Source: TH-plancto1 sp043777375
GTDB taxonomy: Bacteria > Planctomycetota > Planctomycetia > Planctomycetales > Planctomycetaceae
Length of the DNA stretch: 64,000 nt
NCBI GenBank assembly: GCA_043777375.1
Contig: JAYWHX010000136.1
Coordinates: 1 to 64,000 of the forward strand
Direction of reading: 5' to 3'
A program made the translations under genes and the position numbers. Numbering within the stretch: position 1 is the first letter of the stretch; the number at the start of each line of letters is the position of its first letter. Positions 43,737 to 52,198 of this stretch are shown here, in pieces. A model generated the notes under the pieces. That model was not told the origin of the DNA. It was given only the letters and a program-made list of their open reading frames with translations, and did not search any database.

Positions 43737-45097
43737 TCGGAGTGAAGGGCGTCCACGATCAGTTCCACGGTCCGGGCGGTCGCACCTTGCTGGAACAATA
43801 CGAGTCTTTGAGCGGTCTCTCCGAGCTGTGTTGCCAAGCTGGGGTTGTCGAGGAACTCGCTCACCACACGGGTCAGTTCTTCGGGTGAGTGAACGACACA
43901 CGCGGCTTGTTCACTCAAGAGCAGCTCGACGACTTGTCGGAAATTCCCCGTGTTCGGGCCGAACAGCACTGCGGCTGCATACGCGGCGGGCTCGATCATG
44001 TTCTGGCCACCGCGCGGGGTGAGGCTGCCACCCACAAAGGCGATGTCAGCCAGGCCCCAAGCGGCACCGAGTTCTCCGAGGGTGTCGAGTAGCAGAATGG
44101 GCGGGCTGGGAGGGCGAAGCTCCCGCTGAGCCGGGAGTGACGGCAATCCGTTGATTGACGATCGCGGCTCGGCGGGAGCCTCGCCCTCCCCAATGAGACG
44201 ATCCGCTTTAATTCGCGATCGCCTCAACAGCTGGAGTCCACGTGACTCGACGAGCGCGGCGACCTCATCAAATCGCTCCTGATGCCGAGGCACGAGGACC
44301 AACCGCAATGCGGGGTCGCGCTCTCGCAGCGACAGGTAGGTGTCGATCGCCAATGACTCTTCCGGCGACTGTGTACTGCCTGCCATGAAGACCGTTTCGT
44401 CGTCGCGCAGGCCAAACCCGGATCGTATCTCCGCTGTCCTCGCGTTCTGGCGATCCGTCTCCAACCCGTCGTACTTCGTCGATCCGGTGACGATCAGTCG
44501 TTCGGGCGGGGCTCCCAGCTGTTCGAGTCGACGGCGGTACTCTTCCGTCTGCACGGCGATGCGCGCGAACCCGCGCCATAGCCCGAGCATCAGCCAACGA
44601 ATCCGAAGGTATCCGCGAAAGCTCTTCTCGCTCATGCGCCCGTTGATCAGCACCAGCGGGATCGACTGCGCAGCGGCCTCGCGAATGAAGTTCGGCCACA
44701 GCTCTAACTCGACCAGCACGATCAGTGATGGCTTCACTCGTGCCATGGCATTTCGCACCGCCCAAGTGAAGTCGAGCGGGAAATAGATCACCCGGCAGTC
44801 GGGGTATTTTTCGATAGACACCGCGTGACCGGTCTGGGTGGTCGTCGAGATCCAGAACTCACATCCCGGAATCGCCTCACGCAATCGCGGCAGGATCGTC
44901 CGCAGAACCAGGACCTCCCCCACACTGACCGCATGCAGCCAGATCGCCGGGCCGGTTGAAGTACGGGTGGCGACACGCCCGAGGAACTTCTCGCTCCAAC
45001 CCAGGCGGTATTTACCCTGCCAGATCGCGCGGAACATAATCACTGGGCTGAACAATAGCAGCAGCCCGCAGTAGACCAAATTGAGGAACCAGCCCAT
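43721..45097 (-). CDS. waaA: Kdo (3-deoxy-D-manno-octulosonic acid) transferase
   Basis: A 458-residue GT-B enzyme that adds Kdo to lipid A precursor. An N-terminal membrane anchor (about 1-20) precedes IWLHAVSVGEVLVL, ISTTTQTGHAV, IVLVELELWPNFI and VTGSTKYDGL. The C-terminal donor site has LVPRHQERFDEV, DTLGELGAAWGLADIAFVGGS and GGQNMIEPAAYA. Between the last two, about 28 extra residues (GEAPAEPRSS... to ...LRPPSPP) replace the short loop of other enzymes. They are encoded by a palindromic repeat at 44108-44190. ATG 45097 overlaps the rodA stop as TGATG, so the two genes are translationally coupled. Confidence 0.92.
   Translation of the reverse strand: MGWFLNLVYCGLLLLFSPVIMFRAIWQGKYRLGWSEKFLGRVATRTSTGPAIWLHAVSVGEVLVLRTILPRLREAIPGCEFWISTTTQTGHAVSIEKYPDCRVIYFPLDFTWAVRNAMARVKPSLIVLVELELWPNFIREAAAQSIPLVLINGRMSEKSFRGYLRIRWLMLGLWRGFARIAVQTEEYRRRLEQLGAPPERLIVTGSTKYDGLETDRQNARTAEIRSGFGLRDDETVFMAGSTQSPEESLAIDTYLSLRERDPALRLVLVPRHQERFDEVAALVESRGLQLLRRSRIKADRLIGEGEAPAEPRSSINGLPSLPAQRELRPPSPPILLLDTLGELGAAWGLADIAFVGGSLTPRGGQNMIEPAAYAAAVLFGPNTGNFRQVVELLLSEQAACVVHSPEELTRVVSEFLDNPSLATQLGETAQRLVLFQQGATARTVELIVDALHSDQLRG
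44108..44190. repeat. 83-bp palindromic element inserted in frame in waaA
   Basis: Arms 44108-44133 and 44165-44190 are 26-nt inverted repeats with two mismatches that become G-T pairs. The spacer is 31 nt. The encoded peptide contains GEAPAEP and lies in the loop between the two waaA donor-site motifs. A related copy lies between ruvA and the plcP-like gene. Confidence 0.88.
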
Positions 45098-46233
45098 CAC
45101 GATACGGCAGGCTCCGGAAATCGAAAGGGGTCACCGGACAGTTCGTAGTCCGGCCGCAAGCCAATGTTAATCAGCAGCCCAATCGCAAAGCAGGTCGTCA
45201 GCAAGCTCGACCCACCTGCACTCATTAGCGGCAACGTGATTCCCGTAATCGGCATCAACCCGACGGTGACTCCCGTATTGACGACGAGTTGGGTTCCGAG
45301 CAAAGCAGTCACTCCGGTCGCCACCAGTCGACCAAACGGTTCTTCCGTACCGCCCGCGATCGCCAATCCACACGCGAGCAACACGAGGTACGTCAACAAC
45401 ACCGCGAGACATCCCACCAAGCCCCACCGCTCCCCGACCAGACAAAACACGAAGTCACTTCGCGATGCCGGCAAGTGATATGCCGCAGGATCTGCCAACG
45501 CCATCCCTGAAGAGTCACTGCCCCAGACCCCGCCAAACGCCAACATCTGTTTCGCTTGGTGCAGCTGGTAATCATCACCGTTGCGGGACCGACCGTCCTC
45601 TTGTTGAAACAGCACGGTGACTCGAGATCGCTGCTCGACCGTCATACATTTCCAAACCACGGGCAGGCTGGCCACACCCAGCACTCCGACCAAGACCAGC
45701 GCTGGCCACCGAGCACCGGCTGCAAAGAGCATGGCAAAGAGAATCGGGAAAAAGAGGATCGCTGTCCCCAAGTCTGGCTCGATGAGGATCAAGACCACTG
45801 GCAATAGTGTCAGCAGAAACGGGGGGACCATGCCCCACAACGTACGATGGCTGCGACAGTACATCAAGTACCGGGCCAAGGTCACGATCAGGGCGAGCTT
45901 CATCAGCTCCGACGGCTGAAAGTCGGCCACACCCAGCGGAATCCAACCACGAGCCCCATTCTTCGGAGGACAGAAGAACACGACACACAGCAGAACTAGC
46001 GAGACCGCGTACAGGGCATAACTCGCACGGCGCAAGCGACGGTAATGCAAGCACAGCGGACCGAGTAGGGCTGGAACCGAAAGACCAATCCACAGCAGCT
46101 GACGGGGGAGGAAACGGCCTCCGCTGGCCAGTTCATCTCCGCGCGCGATGCCCGCCAATCCAGCCAGCATTAGCAGACCCGCGCACAGCGGGACCACAAA
46201 CGGCCATAACCGAACTCGATGCACACTCGACAC
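45097..46233 (-). CDS. rodA: RodA/FtsW family SEDS peptidoglycan glycosyltransferase
   Basis: A 378-residue polytopic protein (about ten membrane segments). Conserved SEDS segments are PSELMKLALIVTLARYL, EPDLGTAILFFPI, LPASRSDFVFCLVGERWGLVG and GVTVGLMPITGITLPLMSAGGSSLL. It would polymerise glycan strands for the lateral wall, together with a class B PBP. GTG 46233 is used, with AAGGAGG before it. It overlaps waaA by one base pair of its stop. Whether it is RodA or FtsW is undecided. The planctomycete context makes a wall-synthesis role notable. Confidence 0.9.
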   Translation of the reverse strand: MSSVHRVRLWPFVVPLCAGLLMLAGLAGIARGDELASGGRFLPRQLLWIGLSVPALLGPLCLHYRRLRRASYALYAVSLVLLCVVFFCPPKNGARGWIPLGVADFQPSELMKLALIVTLARYLMYCRSHRTLWGMVPPFLLTLLPVVLILIEPDLGTAILFFPILFAMLFAAGARWPALVLVGVLGVASLPVVWKCMTVEQRSRVTVLFQQEDGRSRNGDDYQLHQAKQMLAFGGVWGSDSSGMALADPAAYHLPASRSDFVFCLVGERWGLVGCLAVLLTYLVLLACGLAIAGGTEEPFGRLVATGVTALLGTQLVVNTGVTVGLMPITGITLPLMSAGGSSLLTTCFAIGLLINIGLRPDYELSGDPFRFPEPAVS

Positions 46234-46652
46234 AGCGCCTCCTTGCGATGCGAACCCAAGGGACAGAGTGTGGCAGAAACTGGAATTCAGGTCAGCCCGA
46301 ATTTCGATGAGTGCGGTGAGAAAGGAACCCGGCTCTCCGTCGGGTGGACTCCCGAAAGATCCCGGTTCGTCAACACCCGCCCTCAGAGTTGGGATGACAG
46401 AAGCAGGCCTAGCCTGAAGATTGGTCCACAGATTTCACAGATTGACACAGATTATGAATAGGGTGCAGCTGGGGATGCACTGTGCTTGGGGTGAAGACAC
46501 TCTCCCTGCGAATCTGTGGACAACTTTCCTCTGCCGCGATGCGATCTGCGCGACGGTGAAACCTCGAAAAGCGTGAAACGCCAATCGAATTCCAGAGCCG
46601 CCAACGTTTGCCCTCGGAGCAACAGACCTTGCACACGCTGGACGCTCGCCAC
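46234..46652. other. 420-bp intergenic region with a dispersed repeat
   Basis: Contains inverted arms GTCCACAGATT (46424-46434) and AATCTGTGGAC (46511-46521), flanking the direct reiterations ACAGATT and CACAGATT at 46428-46453. Short frames in this region look like read-through of the repeat, and I do not call a gene. Confidence 0.5.
46424..46521. repeat. CACAGATT-type inverted repeat element
   Basis: GTCCACAGATT at 46424-46434 and AATCTGTGGAC at 46511-46521 are perfect 11-bp inverted repeats around a 76-nt spacer. Next to the left arm, CACAGATT occurs in tandem-like copies. TGTGGACAA within the right arm resembles a DnaA box, but it is explained by the repeat. Confidence 0.7.
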
Positions 46653-47207
46653 TTACTTGACAGCTGGGATTGCCTGCGGGTTCACTTGCTGGATATCCAG
46701 CAGTTTCGCGACGCGAATCCAGGCTTGGTCACGCAGACGGCGAAACTCGGTTCCATTCGTCTCGTTCTTGTCTTTGGCATACTTGCGCAAGGCGACCGAC
46801 TCCTGCTTTAACAGCCCATAGATCTCCACGATTTCTTGGACGGCCTTCGCATCTTCGGGAGTCAGATCCGACTTCAACAGCGCTGTCAATTGACCGGTCA
46901 GGGAGTCGGAGATGACAGTGACCTCATTCATGAGATCTTCGACTCGCTGAGGGGTGTAGATGTCTTTCTGTGCGTTATCGGCCACGACACCGATGTACCC
47001 ATATGTCGTGTAGACGTGCGAGGATGCGAGACTGCCGATTAATAATAACTTGGCGTCGACTGGCGGCACGGATCTGGACTGAGTCACTGGTTCCTGAGAA
47101 AGAGACGCCGCAGGGTGTATCCCGTGCAGCAACAGCAGGGCTCCGAGTCCGGCCCAGACGGCGGGACGGCTCAAAAACATCTGGATGTCGGTGCGTGGGC
47201 TGCTCAT
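46653..47207 (-). CDS. Hypothetical exported helical protein
   Basis: A 184-residue protein with a signal segment (about 14-34, AVWAGLGALLLLHGIHPAASLS). The mature part is alpha-helical: LLLIGSLASSHVYTTYGYIGVVADNAQKDIYTPQRVEDLMNEVTVISDSLTGQL, then a charged helix (YAKDKNETNGTEFRRLRDQAW) ending VNPQAIPAVK. No known domain is recognised. ATG 47207 was chosen since the 15 residues before it in frame look non-coding. Confidence 0.7.
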   Translation of the reverse strand: MSSPRTDIQMFLSRPAVWAGLGALLLLHGIHPAASLSQEPVTQSRSVPPVDAKLLLIGSLASSHVYTTYGYIGVVADNAQKDIYTPQRVEDLMNEVTVISDSLTGQLTALLKSDLTPEDAKAVQEIVEIYGLLKQESVALRKYAKDKNETNGTEFRRLRDQAWIRVAKLLDIQQVNPQAIPAVK

Positions 47208-47272
47208 TGGTCTGTCCTGGAATCGTTCCAAAGTCGTCAGCAGTGGGGCCACCCGAATGGCACATCATCCAC

Positions 47273-48355
47273 TCATTCCCGGACGATCTTCAGGATGCGG
47301 TGATTGTGGCTGTCGGAGAGATACAGATCACCCGAAGGATGAACGAAGACGCCATGGGGTTGGTTCAGTTCGACCAGTTCTGGTGGTCCGCCAACTCCAC
47401 CAGTGCCAGTCTTTCCGGTGCCAGCGACTCGATCGATCCGTCCCGAACGCGGGTCGTATCGGCGGATGACATGGTTATCCGTGTCAGCGATCAAGATCGT
47501 GCCATCGCGATCCTGGCACAAATGCTTGGGTCCATTCAAGGTCGCTTCAATCGCAGGTCCGCCATCCCCGGAATGGCCCCGCTTTCCGGTTCCCACGACT
47601 GTCGAGATGTGGCCCGCTTGGTCAATCACTCGTAAGGCATGGCCTCCTCGTTCCAACACATAGACGCGGCCCACTTGGTCCACCATGACCGCGCGCGGGT
47701 CGACCAGTGGCTGCTCGCGGGCCGGAGCGTTGTCTGCGGGAATCCCCGTGGTTCCGTTCCCCGCGATGGTCTCGACGAGTCCCGACTTCAAATGAACGAC
47801 CCGAATCCGGTGATTGTCCAGATCCGCGAGATACAGCTGGTCTCCACTGGGGCAGACTGTCACACAGTAGATTCCACCGAACTTGGCTTTCACCGCCGGA
47901 CCGCCATCACCCGAGAACCCCTTCTCGCCAGTTCCAGCGATGGTTGAGATTTGCCCGGTCCGGAGGTCGATCTGACGAACCACCTGGTTCCATGTGTCGG
48001 CCAAGTAGACATTTCCCTGCGGAGAAATTGACAGATTGTGGAGTCCGTTGAACTGAGCCAGTGAAGCGAGTCCCCCATCGCCAGAGTCCCCTTTCAAGCC
48101 AGTTCCGGCGATCACAGTCAACTGCCCTTGAGGGTCGATACGGCAGACCCGCTGCCCATTCAACTCGACGAAATACAGTTGTCCGGTGGAATCAAAGTCC
48201 ACACCGAATGGTAAGTTCAGGCGCGATTCCAGTGCGGGTGCAGCACCTGTTGCCTGACCACCGCCTGCGACGAGCACCACACGGTCAGCGAATACGTGCT
48301 GGATTCCGATCAGGGACGCCAGCAGACCGATGGCCAAGAATACGCTACGGCTCAT
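47273..48355 (-). CDS. Secreted NHL-repeat beta-propeller protein
   Basis: A 360-residue protein with a signal peptide (MSRSVFLAIGLLASLIGIQHVFA). The rest is a six-blade NHL propeller: repeats contain LNLPFGVDFDSTGQLYFVELNGQRVCRID, GLHNLSISPQGNVYLADTWNQVVRQID, VDPRAVMVDQVGRVYVLERG and LNQPHGVFVHPSGDLYLSDSHNHRI, with GDSGDGG-type loops in between. Such propellers serve as exported binding scaffolds. No catalytic residues are evident. ATG 48355 follows GAGGAG. Confidence 0.9.
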   Translation of the reverse strand: MSRSVFLAIGLLASLIGIQHVFADRVVLVAGGGQATGAAPALESRLNLPFGVDFDSTGQLYFVELNGQRVCRIDPQGQLTVIAGTGLKGDSGDGGLASLAQFNGLHNLSISPQGNVYLADTWNQVVRQIDLRTGQISTIAGTGEKGFSGDGGPAVKAKFGGIYCVTVCPSGDQLYLADLDNHRIRVVHLKSGLVETIAGNGTTGIPADNAPAREQPLVDPRAVMVDQVGRVYVLERGGHALRVIDQAGHISTVVGTGKRGHSGDGGPAIEATLNGPKHLCQDRDGTILIADTDNHVIRRYDPRSGRIDRVAGTGKTGTGGVGGPPELVELNQPHGVFVHPSGDLYLSDSHNHRILKIVRE

Positions 48356-48381
48356 CGCCACGACTCCTCAATTCAAAGACG

Positions 48382-50298
48382 TCAGGACATCGAAGCCCGC
48401 ACACCCGCCTTGAGAACCAGCAGCCCGAGGGGAGGGAGCGTCAACACCACGCTCTGCGGATACCCATGCGAAGCAACGGCGGTGGTGTCCACTCCCCCCG
48501 CATTTCCAACATCGGTCCCACCATACCAACGGGCATCGCTGTTCAGGATTTCACCCCAGTGACCCGCAATGGGGACACCAATTCGATACCCCTGTCGCGG
48601 AACCGGCGTCATATTCATAATGACGACGACCTGCTCGTCCGTTGATTTCCCGCGTCGCAACCAGCTGAAGACACAGTTTTGCGAGTCGTCCGCATTGATC
48701 CAGGCAAACCCCTGCGGATCGTGATCGAGTTCATGAAACGCTGGCTGCTCGCGCCGCACGCGGTTCAAATCGCGGACAAATTGCTGAATGCCCGAATGGC
48801 GATCTTGCTTCAGTAATTCCCACTCGAGCTGGCTGTCGTGGTTCCATTCGAGCCACTGCGCGATCTCACCGCCCATGAACAGCAGTGGCTTACCCGGCGT
48901 TGTGAACTGGGACCCCAGAAGCAGCCGCAGATTGGCGAACTTCTGCCAGATGTCGCCTGGCATCTTGCCAATCAACGAATACTTGCCGTGAACGACTTCG
49001 TCATGCGAAAGTGGCAATACGAAGCTCTCGGTGTAGGCATACATCGAGCGGAACGACAATTCATTTTGATGGTGGGCCCGATAGATCGAGTCACGCTGAA
49101 AATATTTCAGCGTGTCGTTCATCCAACCCATATCCCACTTCATGCTGAAGCCCAGACCGCCGTCATAGACCGGGCGGGAGACCTTGGGCCAGCTGGTCGA
49201 CTCCTCAGCGATGGTCAGAATTCCCGGATACTCGGCATGCAGAGAGACATTCATGTCCTTCAAAAACTGCACCGCCTCCAGGTTCTCGCGGCCACCGACA
49301 TCATTGGGAATCCACTGTCCCGTTGGGCGGGAATAATCGAGATACAGCATCGAGGCGACCGCATCGACCCGCAGCCCATCAATGTGATACACGTCGCACC
49401 AGAAGCGGGCATTCGACAGCAAGAAGTTGCGAACCTCGCTCCTTCCGTAGTTGAAGATGTACGTGTTCCAGTCGGGATGGAATCCTTTTCGAGGGTCTTC
49501 ATGCTCATACAGCGCTGTTCCGTCAAACCGTCCGAGTCCATGGCCATCGGTCGGGAAGTGACCCGGGACCCAGTCAATCAAGACACCAATGTCATGCTGA
49601 TGGCAGTAATCGACGAAGTACTGGAAATCCTGCGGACTGCCGTATCGTGATGTCGGAGCGAAATAGCCCGTCGGCTGATACCCCCAGGACCCATCGAATG
49701 GATACTCAGACACGGGCATCAATTGCAGGTGTGTGAATCCCAAGTCCTTGGCGTACGCCACCAGCTGTTGAGCGAGTTCCTGGTAGGTGTGATATTTCCG
49801 ACCATCCCAGGGTCTCCGCCAGGACCCCAGATGAACTTCGTAGATCGAAACCGGTTGTTCATACCAATTGGTTTGCGAGCGACGCTCCATCCAGGAGGCA
49901 TCCTGCCAAGGAAAACACTCCAAAACTGAACTGACGATGCTGGCTGTTTTGGGAGGGACTTCCGAGGCGAATCCATAGGGGTCCGACTTCTGGATCATCT
50001 CCCCGGTCTGGCTGAGCAAGCTGTATTTGTAGTGTTCACCAGAACCGATGCCTGGCACGAATCCGTACCACACCCCGCTGGAGCTGGAGTTCAGATAGAA
50101 CGCTCCATGTTGCCAATCATTGAAGTCGCCGATCACGCAGACTTCTTGAGCATTCGGAGCCCAAACAGCAAAATACACGCCGTTTCGACCCTCCTGAATA
50201 GTCGGATGTGCCCCGAGATGTCGGTATGTCGTACAACTCATTCCACGCCTCATCGCCCGGAGATCGACTGGCGAGGGTTCGACCCCACCGGAAAACAT
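48382..50298 (-). CDS. glgB: 1,4-alpha-glucan branching enzyme
   Basis: A 638-residue GH13 enzyme forming alpha-1,6 branches in glycogen. An N-terminal CBM48 domain (VYFAVWAPNAQEVCVIGDFNDWQHGAF) precedes the barrel. Catalytic positions are the Asp in IDGLRVDAVASMLYLDYSR, the Glu in ILTIAEESTSWP and the Asp in VLPLSHDEVVHGK. Length is normal. The start at 50298 (MFSGG) follows AAGGGG. The upstream in-frame residues look non-coding. Other glycogen genes are not in the window. Confidence 0.95.
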   Translation of the reverse strand: MFSGGVEPSPVDLRAMRRGMSCTTYRHLGAHPTIQEGRNGVYFAVWAPNAQEVCVIGDFNDWQHGAFYLNSSSSGVWYGFVPGIGSGEHYKYSLLSQTGEMIQKSDPYGFASEVPPKTASIVSSVLECFPWQDASWMERRSQTNWYEQPVSIYEVHLGSWRRPWDGRKYHTYQELAQQLVAYAKDLGFTHLQLMPVSEYPFDGSWGYQPTGYFAPTSRYGSPQDFQYFVDYCHQHDIGVLIDWVPGHFPTDGHGLGRFDGTALYEHEDPRKGFHPDWNTYIFNYGRSEVRNFLLSNARFWCDVYHIDGLRVDAVASMLYLDYSRPTGQWIPNDVGGRENLEAVQFLKDMNVSLHAEYPGILTIAEESTSWPKVSRPVYDGGLGFSMKWDMGWMNDTLKYFQRDSIYRAHHQNELSFRSMYAYTESFVLPLSHDEVVHGKYSLIGKMPGDIWQKFANLRLLLGSQFTTPGKPLLFMGGEIAQWLEWNHDSQLEWELLKQDRHSGIQQFVRDLNRVRREQPAFHELDHDPQGFAWINADDSQNCVFSWLRRGKSTDEQVVVIMNMTPVPRQGYRIGVPIAGHWGEILNSDARWYGGTDVGNAGGVDTTAVASHGYPQSVVLTLPPLGLLVLKAGVRASMS

Positions 50299-50574
50299 AT
50301 TGGACCCCTTGATCCGTCCGTGTGACAGCTGTCTCCGAGTTGAGCCAGGCGTCGAGCGACAGATCACTGCCGTATTCTAGCCACGTTCACTTCTGACTGC
50401 GACTCCCTGAAATTCAGCCCCTGCAAGGGATTACGATTTTTCTCCAGAGACCCATCGACTATCATCTGCCACTCCTCTCTCTCCTCCAAAGTGGGTGACA
50501 TCGTTGCCCACCACTCGGACCCTTGGGAATTGCCTCTCCCGCCAGCCGAGTCCAGATCGACATCGGATCATCGA
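50299..50574. other. Divergent intergenic region between glgB and fabF
   Basis: Presumably carries both promoters. I see no small gene and no strong palindrome. Confidence 0.35.
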
Positions 50575-51858
50575 ATGCAGCGGGTTTTTATCTCCGGCGT
50601 CGGACTGGTTTGCCCTCTCGGGAACGACCGCAAAACCGTTTGGCAACAGCTGCTCGCTGGCCAATCGGGCATTTCCCAACTGACTCAAATCGATGTCTCC
50701 GATTTAGAGGTCAAGATTGGCGGAGAGGTGCGAGGTTTCGATCCCAAGTGTGTGGAGGTCAACGAACGCACTGCCGCACGCAAAATGGATCGTGCGTCAC
50801 TGTTTGCCGTGGGGGCCGCTTTACAGGCGTTACAAGATGCGGGGCTGTCAGAACACCCTCTTGGTCGAAATGGGGCGGTGGTCCTCGGAGCGGGTCTGTC
50901 GGGTTTACTGACACTTCAAGAGCAGACTGAAAACCTTCTCCGGGGTGGGCCTCGTAAAGTCAGCCCAATGACTATCCCCTTGCTAATGCCGAACGCGGCG
51001 GCAGCGAATATCTGCATTGCGACTGGTTTCAAAGGACCAGCATATACCGTCAGTAGTGCGTGCGCATCGAGCGGACATGCGATGATCGATGCCGCGAGGC
51101 TGATTGCCTGTGGTGAGGCAGATGTTGTCATCACCGGCGGTACGGAAGCCTCGCTGACGCGGCTGGGCATGGCGTCATTTATCAATATGCGAGCAATGGC
51201 CAAGGGGTTCAACGACAACCCAACCCAAGCGGTTCGGCCCTTCGATCGGGAACGAAGTGGCCTCATCATGTCCGAGGGGGCAGGTTGCCTGATTTTCGAA
51301 TCCGAAAACCATCTGCGGAAGCGCGGAGCAAAAGCCTATGCCGAGTTCCTCGGTCGTGGGGTCACCTCTGATGCGTTTCATATCACTCAGCCTGACCCAG
51401 GGGCCTGTGAAGCGGGCCGATCGGTCACAGAATGCCTCAGCAACTGTCGCCTTCTCCCTGAAGAAATTGCCGACCGGATCTACGTCAACGCCCACGGGAC
51501 CAGTACGAAATTCAATGATGCCGCGGAAACTCTGGCTCTGAAAGCAGGCTTCGGACACGCTGCGGAACGACTGCGAATCAGCTCGACAAAGAGTATGTCT
51601 GGACATCTGATCGGCGCAGCTGCGGGCCTGGAAATGGCCATTTGCTGTATGGCTCTGGTTAATCGTCAGTTGCCCCCCACCATCAATCTGAAGAACCCGG
51701 ATCCCGAGTGCAATCTCAATTACTTGCCGGGTACGGAGGCAGTTCGAGCCGACATCGATTATGCGATGAACGTCAGCTTCGGGTTTGGCGGTCACAACGT
51801 CTGTTTGATGATTGGCCGAGGGAACGATCCGCAACTTATTCGCGACTCTGTAACTTGA
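50575..51858 (+). CDS. fabF: Beta-ketoacyl-ACP synthase II
   Basis: A 427-residue thiolase-fold condensing enzyme for fatty-acid elongation. The catalytic triad is complete: Cys163 in VSSACASSGH, His in VNAHGTSTKFND and His in SGHLIGAAAG. VFISGVGLVCPLG at the N-terminus and NVSFGFGGHN at the C-terminus are typical. The last 23 bp overlap the convergent dciA gene. Confidence 0.93.
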   Translation: MQRVFISGVGLVCPLGNDRKTVWQQLLAGQSGISQLTQIDVSDLEVKIGGEVRGFDPKCVEVNERTAARKMDRASLFAVGAALQALQDAGLSEHPLGRNGAVVLGAGLSGLLTLQEQTENLLRGGPRKVSPMTIPLLMPNAAAANICIATGFKGPAYTVSSACASSGHAMIDAARLIACGEADVVITGGTEASLTRLGMASFINMRAMAKGFNDNPTQAVRPFDRERSGLIMSEGAGCLIFESENHLRKRGAKAYAEFLGRGVTSDAFHITQPDPGACEAGRSVTECLSNCRLLPEEIADRIYVNAHGTSTKFNDAAETLALKAGFGHAAERLRISSTKSMSGHLIGAAAGLEMAICCMALVNRQLPPTINLKNPDPECNLNYLPGTEAVRADIDYAMNVSFGFGGHNVCLMIGRGNDPQLIRDSVT

Positions 51859-52198
51859 ATTTCAGGTCGCGAACCTTCATCCCGGGATGTTCCGCTTTGA
51901 AGCGGGCTAAAATCATCCCCTTATGAAAGCTGACGAGTTCACCCAATAGTGCGGAACTTGTTACGAGGATCTGCAACACCCCGTTCTTCAAGACGGTCGG
52001 ACGCGCCCCAGCTGCAATCTCGGGACTCGTCACACTCTTCCAGGCATCGGCCAATTGCCGATCCCCACGGATGCGTCCAATCCCCCGCAACGCGATGACT
52101 TGGGATAAGACATCACCCAGCTTCTTCGCCTCGCGAATCGGAGGAGGGGTATACAGCGGTTCCGGAGGCTTGCGATCCATGCTGACCCGACCTTCCAT
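51836..52198 (-). CDS. dciA: DciA-family (DUF721) replicative helicase loader/operator
   Basis: A 120-residue DUF721 protein. The core ADAWKSVTSPEIAAGARPTVLKNGVLQILVTSSALLGELVSFHKGMILARF and the C-terminal VRDLKFKL fit the KH-like domain of DciA, which replaces DnaC in most bacteria and acts on DnaB. Its ATG at 52198 shares a base with the dnaN stop (TGATG), so the two are co-transcribed and coupled. The dnaN-dciA pair supports a replication role. Confidence 0.88.
   Translation of the reverse strand: MEGRVSMDRKPPEPLYTPPPIREAKKLGDVLSQVIALRGIGRIRGDRQLADAWKSVTSPEIAAGARPTVLKNGVLQILVTSSALLGELVSFHKGMILARFKAEHPGMKVRDLKFKLQSRE

Noticed and set aside
44108..44190. Frameshift or pseudogene in waaA
   Set aside because: The reading frame continues through the palindrome and all motifs on both sides are intact.
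46511..46521. DnaA-box-like TGTGGACAA
   Set aside because: It is part of an inverted CACAGATT repeat and stands alone.
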